Assembly: GCA_964410725.1 (NCBI GenBank)
Contig: CAYPID010000007.1
Coordinates: 1-64,000 of the forward strand
Source: CALAZP01 sp964410725
Lineage (GTDB): Bacteria; Bacteroidota; Bacteroidia; Chitinophagales; Saprospiraceae
Length of the DNA stretch: 64,000 nt
Direction of reading: 5' to 3'
Shown here: piece after piece, positions 17,047-26,038 of the stretch
Numbering within the stretch: the first letter of the stretch is position 1
How the letters are laid out: each line of letters starts with the position of its first letter
The notes under the pieces: generated by a model
Seen by the model: only the letters and a program-made list of their open reading frames with translations
Told to the model about the DNA's origin: nothing
Database searches by the model: none
Made by a program: the position numbers and the translations under genes

Positions 17047-17871
17047 ATGCCAGTTAAAAAACATAAGCCGGTTACTCCAGGTACGAGATTCAGAATCTCC
17101 AATACTTTTGAAGCTATAACTACGGATAAGCCCGAAAAGTCTTTGTTGGCGCCTCATAAGAAATCCGGGGGACGTAACAATCAGGGTAGAAGAACTGTAA
17201 GGAATGTTGGTGGTGGTCACAAGAGACGTTATAGAATCATTGATTTCAAAAGGGATAAAGAGGGGATGGTTGCAGTAGTTAAGACTATTGAGTACGATCC
17301 GAATCGTTCTGCTTTTATTTCTTTGGTAGAGTACAAGGACGGTGAGAAGCGGTACATTATTGCGCCTAATAAGATAAAGGTCGGCGATGAGATAGTGTCT
17401 GGAAAGGATGCTACTCCTAATATCGGTAATACAATGTATCTCAAGGATATTCCATTAGGGTCTGATATTCACGCTATTGAGCTTCAGCCTGGAAAAGGTG
17501 CTGCGATGGCGAGAAGTGCGGGTACTTATGGTACTCTTATGGGGCGCGAAGGGAAGTATGCTACTGTAAAGTTACCATCTGGTGAAGTACGTAGGGTGTT
17601 GTTGACTTGCAAAGCTACAATCGGTACTACTGGAAATCCTGATCATGGATTGGAGGTGCTTGGTAAGGCAGGTCGTAGTAGATGGTTGGGTAGAAGACCT
17701 AGAACAAGAGGTGTGGCTATGAACCCGGTTGATCACCCCATGGGTGGTGGTGAGGGTAGATCCTCAGGAGGTCATCCAAGGTCACGTAATGGCCAGATGG
17801 CAAAAGGTGAGAAGACTAGAAATACCAATAAGCATTCATCTAAATTAATTATTACAAGAAGAAAGAAGTAA
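17047..17871 (+). CDS. rplB: 50S ribosomal protein L2
   Basis: 274 residues, standard length. HKRRYRIIDFKRDK, LEVLGKAGRSRWLGRRPRTRG in pieces and the C-terminal AMNPVDHPMGGGEGRSSGG, carrying the histidine near the peptidyl-transferase centre, are present. L2 is needed for subunit joining and peptide-bond formation. Confidence 0.99.
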   Translation: MPVKKHKPVTPGTRFRISNTFEAITTDKPEKSLLAPHKKSGGRNNQGRRTVRNVGGGHKRRYRIIDFKRDKEGMVAVVKTIEYDPNRSAFISLVEYKDGEKRYIIAPNKIKVGDEIVSGKDATPNIGNTMYLKDIPLGSDIHAIELQPGKGAAMARSAGTYGTLMGREGKYATVKLPSGEVRRVLLTCKATIGTTGNPDHGLEVLGKAGRSRWLGRRPRTRGVAMNPVDHPMGGGEGRSSGGHPRSRNGQMAKGEKTRNTNKHSSKLIITRRKK

Positions 17872-17897
17872 CTTCTTTTTGATATAAAAGAATAGTA

Positions 17898-18164
17898 ATG
17901 GCTAGATCAATTAAAAAAGGACCATATGTTTTCCATAAGTTGATGGAAAAAGTTGCTAAATCTAAGGAATCCAGTAAAAAGGGTGTAATCAAGACCTGGT
18001 CAAGGGCCTCAATGATTATTCCGGACATGGTAGGTGAGACTATCGCTGTCCATAATGGTAAGACTTTTGTACCCGTATATGTAACGGAAAATATGGTTGG
18101 TCATAAATTAGGTGAATTTTCACCTACTAGAACGTATAAGGGACATTCAGGAAACAGAAAATAA
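17898..18164 (+). CDS. rpsS: 30S ribosomal protein S19
   Basis: 88 residues. MARSIKKGPYVFHKLMEKV and the C-terminal GHKLGEFSPTRTYKGHSG are diagnostic. S19 binds the 30S head with S13. 26 nt after rplB. Confidence 0.99.
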   Translation: MARSIKKGPYVFHKLMEKVAKSKESSKKGVIKTWSRASMIIPDMVGETIAVHNGKTFVPVYVTENMVGHKLGEFSPTRTYKGHSGNRK

Positions 18165-18203
18165 AATCCGGCTCAATAGGCTGAACTAAATAGATTGTAA
18201 GAA

Positions 18204-18611
18204 ATGGAAGCTGTATCAAAACTTAGAAACATACCGATGTCCGCGCGAAAAATGCGTTTGGTGGTGGATATCATCAGAGGTAAAGATGTCGATCAGGCAT
18301 TGGATATTTTAAAGTTTACCAAAAAAGAAGCTGCTGTTTGGGTGGAGAAGGCATTGCTTTCTGCGATTTCCAATTGGGAGAATAAGAACAGTGGTGCGGC
18401 GGATGCTGATCCGGATAGTTTGTTTGTCAAGGAGATTTTTTCGGATCAAGGCAGTATGTTGAAGCGTTTCAGACCTGCACCTCATGGTAGAGCTCATAGA
18501 ATTAGAAAACACACCAACCATGTTACCATTGTAGTTGATAGCAGGGTCCCAGTAGGACCTGTTGTAGATGATGCGGTAGAGGTTGAGGAAGTTGAGACAT
18601 CTGAAGATTAA
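18204..18611 (+). CDS. rplV: 50S ribosomal protein L22
   Basis: 135 residues, longer than the ~110 of E. coli. SARKMRLVVDIIRGKDVDQAL and the tunnel hairpin MLKRFRPAPHGRAHRIRK are intact. The extra ~20 residues are an acidic C-terminal tail (VDDAVEVEEVETSED). L22 lines the peptide exit tunnel. The tail probably sits on the outer surface of the ribosome; its role is unknown. Confidence 0.98.
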   Translation: MEAVSKLRNIPMSARKMRLVVDIIRGKDVDQALDILKFTKKEAAVWVEKALLSAISNWENKNSGAADADPDSLFVKEIFSDQGSMLKRFRPAPHGRAHRIRKHTNHVTIVVDSRVPVGPVVDDAVEVEEVETSED

Positions 18612-18644
18612 GAATTTTTAAACTAAATTATACCATAAAAGATT

Positions 18645-19367
18645 ATGGGTCAAAAGACAAATCCAATAGGCAATAGGCTAGGAATCATCAGAGGATGGGA
18701 TTCTAACTGGTTTGGTGGTAAGAATTATTCTGATAAGGTTGTTGAAGATGAGAACATCAGAACCTATATCGATGCCCGAATTCCAAAAGGCGGTTTAGCA
18801 CGTATAATTATTGAGCGTACTCTAAAGAGAGTAACAGTAACTATCCATACTTCCCGTCCTGGTATTATCATAGGGAAAGGTGGCCAAGAGGTGGATAGGA
18901 TTAAGGAGGAGTTGAAAAAGCTTACCTCGAAGGATATTCAGATCAATATCGTTGAAATCCGTAAGCCTGAATTAGACGCTGCTATTGTTGCTGAGTCCAT
19001 TGCCAAACAACTGGAGGCTAGAGTAAACTATAGACGTGCTATCAAGATGGCTATACAATCCACTATGAGGGGTGCTGCTGAGGGTATTAAGGTTAGGATT
19101 AGTGGTAGGTTGAATGGTGCGGAAATGGCCAGAACTGAGGAGTACAAAGAGGGAAGAACTCCGTTGCACACCTTTAGAGCTGACATTGACTATTCTTTAA
19201 AAGAGGCTTTGACAGTTTATGGTAAAATCGGGATTAAGGTTTGGATTTGCAAAGGGGAGGTGTTTGGTAAGCGTGATTTGTCTCCACATGTTGGAACTCC
19301 TCAGAATGAGAGAGGAGGTGCTCCTAAGGGACAGAGAAGAGCACCGAGAAATCAGAAGAGACGGTAA
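18645..19367 (+). CDS. rpsC: 30S ribosomal protein S3
   Basis: 240 residues. The N-terminus MGQKTNPIGNRLGIIRGWDS and the KH domain with GIIIGKGGQEVDRI (GxxG loop) are clear, followed by the S3 C-terminal domain. A basic tail ends GQRRAPRNQKRR. S3 is at the mRNA entry channel and has helicase activity together with S4. Confidence 0.99.
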   Translation: MGQKTNPIGNRLGIIRGWDSNWFGGKNYSDKVVEDENIRTYIDARIPKGGLARIIIERTLKRVTVTIHTSRPGIIIGKGGQEVDRIKEELKKLTSKDIQINIVEIRKPELDAAIVAESIAKQLEARVNYRRAIKMAIQSTMRGAAEGIKVRISGRLNGAEMARTEEYKEGRTPLHTFRADIDYSLKEALTVYGKIGIKVWICKGEVFGKRDLSPHVGTPQNERGGAPKGQRRAPRNQKRR

Positions 19368-19395
19368 TTCATTGTTGATAGAAAATTAAGGTAAA

Positions 19396-19815
19396 ATGTT
19401 ACAGCCGAAAAGAACTAAATATCGCAAGCAGCAAAAGGGAAGAAATAGTGGTATTTCCTATAAAGGTCACACTGTTGATTTCGGGTCTTTTGGTTTGAAG
19501 GCGATTACAAATGGTAGAATAACCAATAGACAGATTGAAGCAGCTCGTATTGCGATGACCCGTTATATGAAGAGAGAGGGTAAAGTTTGGATTAGGATAT
19601 TTCCAGATAAGCCTATAACTGCTAAGCCACAGGAAGTTCGTATGGGTAAGGGTAAGGGTGCTTTAGATCATTGGGTTGCTCAGGTTAAGGCTGGCCGTAT
19701 CATGTTTGAGATGGATGGTGTGCCTTACGAGACTGCGAGTGAAGCGCTTAGATTGGCTGCTCAGAAGTTACCTGTCTTAACTAAAATTGTCACTAGACCT
19801 GACTTTTCAGAATAA
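19396..19815 (+). CDS. rplP: 50S ribosomal protein L16
   Basis: 139 residues. MLQPKRTKYRKQQKGRN, IEAARIAMTRYMKREGKVWI and RMGKGKGALDHWVA are typical. L16 positions the A-site tRNA acceptor arm. 28 nt after rpsC. Confidence 0.99.
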   Translation: MLQPKRTKYRKQQKGRNSGISYKGHTVDFGSFGLKAITNGRITNRQIEAARIAMTRYMKREGKVWIRIFPDKPITAKPQEVRMGKGKGALDHWVAQVKAGRIMFEMDGVPYETASEALRLAAQKLPVLTKIVTRPDFSE

Positions 19816-19841
19816 ATTATTCAGTATATAACTGCTTACAA

Positions 19842-20102
19842 ATGGCAACTAAGAAATATTTAGAGTTACAAGAATTTACTCCTGAGGAGTTAGCTAATGA
19901 GATTAAGGAAACGCGCACACAGTATCAGAAGCTTAAGTTCGACCATAGCATCAAAGGTCTTGATAATCCTCTTGTGCTAAGGGAAGTTAGAAGAGATATA
20001 GCTCGTTTGGAAACCGAGGCGAGGAGAAGAGAAATGGCTGAAATGTCTCCTGAGCAAATTGCTAATAGAAGTAAAATAAGAAAAAGAAGAGCTAATAAAT
20101 AA
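19842..20102 (+). CDS. rpmC: 50S ribosomal protein L29
   Basis: 86 residues; the common core is ~60-65. ELQEFTPEELANEIKET opens the helical hairpin and LVLREVRRDIARLETEARRRE closes it. The remaining ~20 residues (SPEQIANRSKIRKRRANK) form a basic tail. L29 borders the tunnel exit beside L23. Only 6 nt separate it from rpsQ, suggesting translational coupling. Confidence 0.97.
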   Translation: MATKKYLELQEFTPEELANEIKETRTQYQKLKFDHSIKGLDNPLVLREVRRDIARLETEARRREMAEMSPEQIANRSKIRKRRANK

Positions 20103-20108
20103 AGTGAA

Positions 20109-20366
20109 ATGACACAAAGGAATATTAGAAAGACTAGAACAGGTGTTGTCTCCAGTAATAAAATGGATAAAACTATTTCTGTGACTGTAGAGCGGAAATT
20201 AAGACACCCTATCTATGGAAAATTTGTAAAAAAGTCTAAGAAGTTTATGGCTCATGACGAAAACAACGATTGCAATATCGGAGACACGGTTACCATTATG
20301 GAAACTAGGCCTTTGAGTAAGCTTAAGCGTTGGAGGTTGGTAGAGGTTATAGAGCGGGCTAAGTAA
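20109..20366 (+). CDS. rpsQ: 30S ribosomal protein S17
   Basis: 85 residues. The OB-fold signature RTGVVSSNKMDKTISVTVERK and GDTVTIMETRPLSKLKRWRL are diagnostic. A primary 16S rRNA binder of the 30S body. Confidence 0.99.
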   Translation: MTQRNIRKTRTGVVSSNKMDKTISVTVERKLRHPIYGKFVKKSKKFMAHDENNDCNIGDTVTIMETRPLSKLKRWRLVEVIERAK

Positions 20367-20402
20367 TTGACAAACTGTTAAGAATTATAAAATTTAACTG
20401 TA

Positions 20403-20768
20403 ATGATACAGCAAGAATCAAGATTAAGAGTTGCTGACAACTCTGGTGCCAAAGAAGTTCTTTGTATTCGTGTATTAGGCGGATCAAAAAGAAGGTATGC
20501 CTCAATAGGGGATCAGATTGTGGTTACCGTAAAGGATGCCTCCCCAGGTGGCGTAAAGAAGGGTACCGTTTCTAAGGCTGTTATAGTTCGAACTAAGAAG
20601 GAAATTAGGAGACGTGATGGCTCTTATATCCGTTTTGACGATAATGCGTGTGTTTTGCTCAATCAAGCTGATGAACCCAGGGGTACTCGTATCTTTGGTC
20701 CTGTTGCAAGGGAGTTGAGGGAGCGCGATTATATGAGAATTGTTTCTCTTGCTCCAGAAGTATTATAA
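20403..20768 (+). CDS. rplN: 50S ribosomal protein L14
   Basis: 121 residues. MIQQESRLRVADNSGAKEVL and the KKEIRRRDGSYIRFDDNACV stretch are near-universal. L14 makes bridge contacts with 16S rRNA. It opens the spc segment; no promoter box is evident in the 36-nt spacer, so it is probably transcribed from upstream. Confidence 0.99.
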   Translation: MIQQESRLRVADNSGAKEVLCIRVLGGSKRRYASIGDQIVVTVKDASPGGVKKGTVSKAVIVRTKKEIRRRDGSYIRFDDNACVLLNQADEPRGTRIFGPVARELRERDYMRIVSLAPEVL

Positions 20769-20788
20769 AAGCTATAATTTAGATTATC

Positions 20789-21145
20789 ATGGCAATCAAG
20801 AATAAAAAGAAATTCCAGGTTAACTCTGGTAAGGTAAAAATCAAAAAGGGGGACAAGGTATTTGTTATCTCTGGTTCTTACAAGGACAGAACTAAAGTCA
20901 GAGAGGTATTAGAGGTTTTTCCCACCAAGAATAGGGCAATCGTTGAGGACGTTAATATCGCTAAAAAGCATACCAAGCCGACTCAGGACAATCCAGGAGG
21001 TATTAATGAAATTCCTACGCCTATCCACATTTCAAATTTGATGTTGGCTGATCCTAAAGATAATGTTCCTACAAGAGTAGGCAGAAGAGAAGAGGACGGT
21101 AAGTTGGTTAGATTTTCTAAGAAATCAGGAGAAATTATAAGATAA
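20789..21145 (+). CDS. rplX: 50S ribosomal protein L24
   Basis: 118 residues with the KOW motif VKIKKGDKVFVISGSYKDR near residue 16-34 and HTKPTQDNPGGINEIP after it. L24 initiates 50S assembly. Its TAA stop shares one base with the ATG of rplE (TAATG), so the two are translationally coupled. Confidence 0.99.
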   Translation: MAIKNKKKFQVNSGKVKIKKGDKVFVISGSYKDRTKVREVLEVFPTKNRAIVEDVNIAKKHTKPTQDNPGGINEIPTPIHISNLMLADPKDNVPTRVGRREEDGKLVRFSKKSGEIIR

Positions 21146-21702
21146 TGGAATATACACCTAGATTAAAAACTAAGTACAGACAGGAAGTAGTCAAAGCTAT
21201 GATGGAACAATTTGGCTACACTTCTGTGATGCAGGTTCCAAAAATTCAAAAGGTTTGTATCAATCAGGGTATTGGTGGTGCAACCCAAGACAAGAAGTTG
21301 GTAGATGTGGCTCTTGACCAAATGTCAATTATAGCAGGTCAAAAGGCTGTACCAACCAAAGCTAAGAAGTCAGTTTCTAACTTTAAGTTAAGAGAGCAGA
21401 TGACTATTGGAGCAAAGGTTACCTTACGAAAGGATAGAATGTTTGAATTCCTCGATAGATTGACCTCCGTAGCTTTACCGAGGGTAAGAGATTTCAGAGG
21501 TATTAATGACAAAAGTTTCGATGGAAGGGGTAACTATTCTTTAGGGATTACAGAACAAATTATTTTTCCTGAAATAGACATTGACAAAGTTAATCAGATC
21601 ACTGGTATGGATATAACTATTGTTACTTCTGCCAAAACTGATGCTGAAGCTTTAGCTTTGTTAAAGTTAATGGGATTACCTTTCAAAAATCAAAGAAACT
21701 AA
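21145..21702 (+). CDS. rplE: 50S ribosomal protein L5
   Basis: 185 residues. VPKIQKVCINQGIGGA, SNFKLREQMTIGAKVTLR and GRGNYSLGITEQIIFPEID identify L5, which binds 5S rRNA and bridges to S13. Start overlaps the rplX stop by one base. In E. coli the S8 control site lies at the start of this gene; no comparable structure was sought in detail here. Confidence 0.99.
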   Translation: MEYTPRLKTKYRQEVVKAMMEQFGYTSVMQVPKIQKVCINQGIGGATQDKKLVDVALDQMSIIAGQKAVPTKAKKSVSNFKLREQMTIGAKVTLRKDRMFEFLDRLTSVALPRVRDFRGINDKSFDGRGNYSLGITEQIIFPEIDIDKVNQITGMDITIVTSAKTDAEALALLKLMGLPFKNQRN

Positions 21703-21709
21703 TTTAGAT

Positions 21710-21979
21710 ATGGCTCGTAAATCAATTATTGCCAGAGAAATTAAGAGAGAGCGTTTAGTAAAGAAGTATGCTGAATTGCGCAAACAGTTAAAGGAAGAAG
21801 GGAAATGGGACGAGTTAGACAAACTCCCAAGGAATTCTAACAAGATTCGTATGCACAATCGTTGTAAGCTTACTGGTAGACCTAAGGGTTATATGAGACA
21901 GTTTGGTCTTTGTAGGGTTAAGTTTAGGGAAATGGCACTAGATGGCAAGATTCCTGGAGTAACCAAGGCTAGTTGGTAA
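21710..21979 (+). CDS. rpsN: 30S ribosomal protein S14 (zinc-independent form)
   Basis: 89 residues, the long form. RNSNKIRMHNRCKLTGRPKGYMR-type centre, with only two cysteines (NRC, GLC) instead of the CxxC pairs of the short zinc form, so this is the C-minus type. S14 is a 30S head protein. 7 nt after rplE; followed by a 71-nt spacer with a predicted hairpin. Confidence 0.99.
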   Translation: MARKSIIAREIKRERLVKKYAELRKQLKEEGKWDELDKLPRNSNKIRMHNRCKLTGRPKGYMRQFGLCRVKFREMALDGKIPGVTKASW

Positions 21980-22002
21980 ATTATTTAATAAATTAATTAA
22001 GA

Positions 22003-22036
22003 ATCGATCAGGTTCCTCATCGGAAAACCATTCGAT
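22003..22036 (+). promoter_or_regulatory. Hairpin in the rpsN-rpsH spacer
   Basis: Outer stem ATCGA (22003-22007) with TCGAT (22032-22036), an internal loop, then GGTT (22011-22014) with AACC (22026-22029) and CC with GG, closed by a 5-nt loop. It lies just upstream of rpsH, whose product S8 is the known autoregulator of the spc operon in E. coli. It might be an S8 site; the pairing is modest. Confidence 0.35.
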
Positions 22037-22050
22037 ACAATCTAATAATA

Positions 22051-22461
22051 ATGGCTGTAACAGATCCAATTGCAGATTATCTGACCAGAATCAGAAATGC
22101 GCAACAAGCAGGTCACAGAATTGTGGAAATTCCTGCCTCAAATCTTAAGAAGAGAATTACAGAAATTCTATATGACCAAGGTTATATTCTTAAGTACAAA
22201 TTTGAAGATAATGTAGGAAAAGGCAATCAAGGGCTGATTAAAATAGCACTGAAGTATGATCCTACCACTAAAAAGCCTGTCATTCAGAAGATGGCTAGAA
22301 TTAGCAAGCCTGGTCTAAGGAAGTATGCTGGAAGCTCTGAAGTTCCACGTGTTATTAATGGATTAGGTGTATGTATTGTAAGTACATCAAGAGGAGTTCT
22401 TACAGATAAGCAAGCTAGGGAGATGAATGTAGGAGGGGAGTTATTGTGCTATATTTATTAA
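22051..22461 (+). CDS. rpsH: 30S ribosomal protein S8
   Basis: 136 residues, slightly longer than usual. TDPIADYLTRIRNAQQAGH at the start and the C-terminal STSRGVLTDKQAREMNVGGE (rRNA helix 21 binding) are diagnostic. S8 is a primary 16S binder and spc-operon repressor in enterics. Confidence 0.99.
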   Translation: MAVTDPIADYLTRIRNAQQAGHRIVEIPASNLKKRITEILYDQGYILKYKFEDNVGKGNQGLIKIALKYDPTTKKPVIQKMARISKPGLRKYAGSSEVPRVINGLGVCIVSTSRGVLTDKQAREMNVGGELLCYIY

Positions 22462-22479
22462 TTGAAAAATTAGTTCGAC

Positions 22480-23034
22480 ATGTCTAGAATAGGAAAGGCC
22501 CCGATTGAAATCCCCAGTGGAGTAGAAATTACGGTGGATAAATCAAATATAGTCAAGGTAAAGGGCCCCAAAGGTGAATTGATTCAACAGATAAATAGTG
22601 ATTTAGGTATTGCTATTGAAGATAATACTTTAGTGGTAAACAGGCCAACAGAGCAAAAACGCCATAAATCTATGCATGGGCTATATCGCTCATTGATTAG
22701 TAACATGGTAGAAGGGGTGACTAAGGGTTTTACTAAAGAGTTAGAATTGGTTGGTGTAGGTTATAGAGCGGGTAATACTGGTCAATTACTTGAGTTATCC
22801 GTGGGCTACTCACATCCAATTTTCTTCGCTATTCCCGATGAGGTTAAAGTGGAGACTAAAATGGAAAAGGGTAAAAATCCTGTTGTTATTTTAGAGTCTA
22901 TTGACAAACAGTTAGTTGGGCAGGTAGCCGCCAAGATACGAGCGTTTAGGAAACCTGAGCCTTACAAAGGAAAGGGTATCAAATTTGTTGGTGAGGTCTT
23001 GCGCAGAAAGGCTGGCAAAACTTCAGGTAAGTAA
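22480..23034 (+). CDS. rplF: 50S ribosomal protein L6
   Basis: 184 residues with two similar halves. MSRIGKAPIEIPSGVEI at the N-terminus and KIRAFRKPEPYKGKGIKF near the C-terminus are diagnostic. L6 binds near the sarcin-ricin loop. Confidence 0.99.
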   Translation: MSRIGKAPIEIPSGVEITVDKSNIVKVKGPKGELIQQINSDLGIAIEDNTLVVNRPTEQKRHKSMHGLYRSLISNMVEGVTKGFTKELELVGVGYRAGNTGQLLELSVGYSHPIFFAIPDEVKVETKMEKGKNPVVILESIDKQLVGQVAAKIRAFRKPEPYKGKGIKFVGEVLRRKAGKTSGK

Positions 23035-23096
23035 ATTATTAATCATTGCCTTTGGGTTTTGTGGTATGCAATTCACTAGAGGAAAATTATAGTAAA

Positions 23097-23450
23097 ATGG
23101 CGTTTTCAAAAGAAAATAGAAGAAAGCGGATTCACTTTAGAATCAAGAAGAAGGTTAGAGGATCTGCCGAGAGGCCTCGCTTAAGTGTATATCGCAGTAA
23201 TCAATACATTTATGCACAGATTATAGATGATACTACAGGTAATACCTTAGTTTCTGCCTCTTCTTTGGAATCGGGTATTGAAAATAAAGGTACTAAAGTA
23301 GAGCAATCTGCCGCAGTTGGAAAGTTGTTGGCTGAACGTGCTTTAGCAGCAAATATTAATACAGCTGTTTTTGACAGAGGTGGATATTTATACCATGGTC
23401 GGGTGAAAGCTCTTGCTGATGGTGCTAGAGAAGGTGGAATTAAAATTTAA
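23097..23450 (+). CDS. rplR: 50S ribosomal protein L18
   Basis: The frame is open from 23046, but L18 proteins begin at the sequence MAFSKENRRKRIHFRIKKK, so ATG 23097 was chosen (117 residues); the extra 17 residues have no counterpart in the family. RPRLSVYRSNQYIYAQIIDD and VFDRGGYLYHGRVKALADGA are diagnostic. L18 carries 5S rRNA into the large subunit. The preceding 62 nt show no clear structure. Confidence 0.97.
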   Translation: MAFSKENRRKRIHFRIKKKVRGSAERPRLSVYRSNQYIYAQIIDDTTGNTLVSASSLESGIENKGTKVEQSAAVGKLLAERALAANINTAVFDRGGYLYHGRVKALADGAREGGIKI

Positions 23451-23469
23451 AATCAAAACCATTTAGAAA

Positions 23470-23988
23470 ATGGCTAATAAGTCTAACAATAGAGTTAAAC
23501 CTGCTGAAACTGAATTAAAGGAAAAGTTGGTGGCTCTAAATAGGGTAGCGAAAGTTACAAAGGGTGGTAGGACGTTTAGTTTTGCTGCAATTGTGGTAGT
23601 TGGCGATGGTAATGGCACCGTTGGTTATGGCCTGGGTAAGGCTAGGGACGTTTCTGAGTCTATTGCAAAAGCAGTAGATGACGCGAAAAAGAACCTGGTT
23701 AAATTTCCGCTGTATAAAGGTACTATTCCACACTCTGTGCATGGTAAATACGGTGCAGGAAAGGTGCTCATAAAGCCTGCTTCTGATGGTACCGGTGTAA
23801 TTGCAGGGGGAGCTTTAAGAGCTGTATTGGAAATCGCAGGAGTTCATAATGTCCTTTCCAAGACGCAAGGATCTTCAAATCCGCACAACGTTGTAAAGGC
23901 TGCTGTGGATGCCTTAAGTAGGTTGAGAAGTCCGATGCTGGTTGCTAAGCAGCGAGGAATTGAAATGGAAAAACTCTTTAAAGGTTAA
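23470..23988 (+). CDS. rpsE: 30S ribosomal protein S5
   Basis: 172 residues. RVAKVTKGGRTFSFAAIVVV and GNGTVGYGLGKARDVSESIA show the dsRNA-binding-like N-domain; the C-domain has GTGVIAGGALRAVLEIAGV. S5 works with S4 and S12 in decoding accuracy. Confidence 0.99.
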   Translation: MANKSNNRVKPAETELKEKLVALNRVAKVTKGGRTFSFAAIVVVGDGNGTVGYGLGKARDVSESIAKAVDDAKKNLVKFPLYKGTIPHSVHGKYGAGKVLIKPASDGTGVIAGGALRAVLEIAGVHNVLSKTQGSSNPHNVVKAAVDALSRLRSPMLVAKQRGIEMEKLFKG

Positions 23989-23999
23989 AATATAAAGAA

Positions 24000-24182
24000 A
24001 TGGCCAAGATTAAAATAACTCAGAAGAAGAGTGTCATCGACCGTTCTAAAAAGCAAAAGGCTACTATGGTGGCGTTAGGTTTGAGGAAGATCAATCACAG
24101 TGTAGTTCATGAGGCGACACCTCAAATTGCTGGAATGGTTGCTAAAGTGAGTCACCTAGTGACCGTTGAAGAAGTTAAATAA
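24000..24182 (+). CDS. rpmD: 50S ribosomal protein L30
   Basis: 60 residues, complete. KIKITQKKSVIDRSKKQKAT and LGLRKINHSVVHEATPQIAG match the ferredoxin-like L30 fold. 11 nt after rpsE. Confidence 0.98.
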   Translation: MAKIKITQKKSVIDRSKKQKATMVALGLRKINHSVVHEATPQIAGMVAKVSHLVTVEEVK

Positions 24183-24202
24183 TAAGAAAATATAGAAATA
24201 AA

Positions 24203-24649
24203 ATGGAACTTCATAATCTACGACCTGCTCAAGGTGCGGTTAAGGCAAGAAAAAGAATAGCTAGGGGTCAAGGTGCTGGTAGTGGTGGTACTGCCACCAG
24301 AGGTCACAAGGGTGCTAAATCCAGAGCTGGTCATTCTACTAAGAGAAATTTTGAAGGTGGGCAAATGCCTCTCCAAATGCGCTTGCCTAAAAGGGGTTTT
24401 AATAATCCTAATAGGGTAGTATTTGTTCCTCTAAACGTAGAAAGACTTCAGGTGATTAGCGAGAAATTCAACACTAGTGAAATTTCTTTAAAATCACTTA
24501 TTGATTTCAATATTATTGGTAAGAACGATAAAGTAAAGATTCTTGGTAGAGGCGAATTAAAAACTAAGTTATCTGTTGAGGCTCACGCAGTTTCTGGGAC
24601 TGCAAAAGCAGCTATTGAAGGTGCAGGAGGATCGATCACGCTTGTTTAA
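24203..24649 (+). CDS. rplO: 50S ribosomal protein L15
   Basis: 148 residues. The Gly/Arg-rich extension GRGxGSGxGxTxxRGxKG appears as ARGQGAGSGGTATRGHKGAK, then FEGGQMPLQMRLPKRGF. A late assembly protein of the large subunit. secY follows 9 nt later. Confidence 0.99.
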   Translation: MELHNLRPAQGAVKARKRIARGQGAGSGGTATRGHKGAKSRAGHSTKRNFEGGQMPLQMRLPKRGFNNPNRVVFVPLNVERLQVISEKFNTSEISLKSLIDFNIIGKNDKVKILGRGELKTKLSVEAHAVSGTAKAAIEGAGGSITLV

Positions 24650-24658
24650 TTTATACTG

Positions 24659-26035
24659 ATGAAAAAATTTATAACAACTCTTCAAAATATTTGGAAAATC
24701 AAGGAGTTGAGAACGAGAATTCTCCTAACTCTTGGGTTACTACTAGTATTTCGTTTTGGTTCTTATGTCGTTTTACCAGGGGTTATACCCTCTATTCTTG
24801 AAAATGCCACTCAGAATCAATCGTCTCCTAATGATTTGTTGGGTTTAATTAATGTTTTTACAGGTGGGGCCTTCAATAATGCCGCCATTATGGCGTTAGG
24901 AATCATGCCTTACATTACCGCTTCTATTATTATTCAGTTAATGGGATTTGCGGTACCTTATTTTCAAAGGCTTCAACAAAAGGAAGGGGAATCTGGCCGG
25001 AAAAAATTAAATCAAATTACCCGACTGTTAACCGTTGCGATTACTTTAGTTCAAGGTGGAGGTTATTTGACTTATATTAACAGTTTAGGTGCAGTGGATC
25101 CGACTGTTCCATCTGGTGTTTTTTGGTTGTCAAATATTATTATTTTAAGTGCCGGTACTGTATTTGCGATGTGGTTAGGTGAAAGGATTACTGATAAAGG
25201 GATTGGTAATGGGGTATCTCTGCTGATTACGGTAGGTATTATCGCTTCTTTGCCTAGTGCCTTGATATTTGAATTACAATCACAAATTTCTAATAATGGT
25301 TTTATCATCTTCGTTTTAGAAATGGCAGTTTTGTTTGTCGTGGTTGTTTTGACAGTGGCTATAGTTCAAGGTGTACGAAAAATCCCTATTCAGTTTGCCA
25401 AGAGAATGGTCGGTAGAGGTAATTCTCAAATTCCTGTAGCGGGTGCTAGAGATTATATTCCGTTAAAAGTGAATGCTGCTGGTGTGATGCCTATCATTTT
25501 TGCTCAGGCACTAATGTTTTTGCCTGCAACCATTGCTCAGTTTTTATCCGGGGATGGTTCTGACTTGACTGCGAGCCCGTTTTTAAGAGCTCTAAATGAC
25601 TTTACTTCGGCTCCTTACAATATTATATATTACGTTTTGGTGGTTTTGTTCACCTATGTATATACTGCCTTATTGGTCAATCCTCAACAATATTCGGAGT
25701 ATTTGAAGCGTCAAAATGCTTTTATTCCCGGTATTAAACCAGGTAAGCCTACTGCAGATTTCATTGATGCTGTGACCACCAGAATTACGCTTCCGGGCTC
25801 TATTTTCCTTGGTATCATAGCTATTTTGCCTGCATTTGCGGCTGCTTTTGGTGTAAATATTGCATTCGCAATGTTTTTCGGAGGGACATCATTATTGATT
25901 TTAGTGGGTGTAGTTTTGGACACTCTTCAGCAGATTGAGAGTCACTTGTTGATGAGAAGATATGATGGATTAGTCAAATCGGGAAAGATTCAGGGAAGGA
26001 GTAGTAGAATGCAAGGAATTGGTGCTGGAATGTGA
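24659..26035 (+). CDS. secY: Protein translocase subunit SecY
   Basis: 458 residues with ten membrane segments. The plug region after TM1 (VLPGVIPSILE), GIMPYITASIIIQLMGFAVPYFQRLQ and the cytoplasmic tip MRRYDGLVKSGKIQGR are diagnostic. SecY forms the channel for signal-peptide-bearing proteins such as the T9SS substrates elsewhere in this window. Last long gene of the spc group; map begins 3 nt after its stop or 39 nt after if the internal start is used. Confidence 0.99.
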   Translation: MKKFITTLQNIWKIKELRTRILLTLGLLLVFRFGSYVVLPGVIPSILENATQNQSSPNDLLGLINVFTGGAFNNAAIMALGIMPYITASIIIQLMGFAVPYFQRLQQKEGESGRKKLNQITRLLTVAITLVQGGGYLTYINSLGAVDPTVPSGVFWLSNIIILSAGTVFAMWLGERITDKGIGNGVSLLITVGIIASLPSALIFELQSQISNNGFIIFVLEMAVLFVVVVLTVAIVQGVRKIPIQFAKRMVGRGNSQIPVAGARDYIPLKVNAAGVMPIIFAQALMFLPATIAQFLSGDGSDLTASPFLRALNDFTSAPYNIIYYVLVVLFTYVYTALLVNPQQYSEYLKRQNAFIPGIKPGKPTADFIDAVTTRITLPGSIFLGIIAILPAFAAAFGVNIAFAMFFGGTSLLILVGVVLDTLQQIESHLLMRRYDGLVKSGKIQGRSSRMQGIGAGM

Positions 26036-26038
26036 TAA

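Noticed and set aside
23046..23096. Upstream start of rplR
   Set aside because: The 17 extra residues have no counterpart in L18 proteins, which begin at the ATG at 23097.
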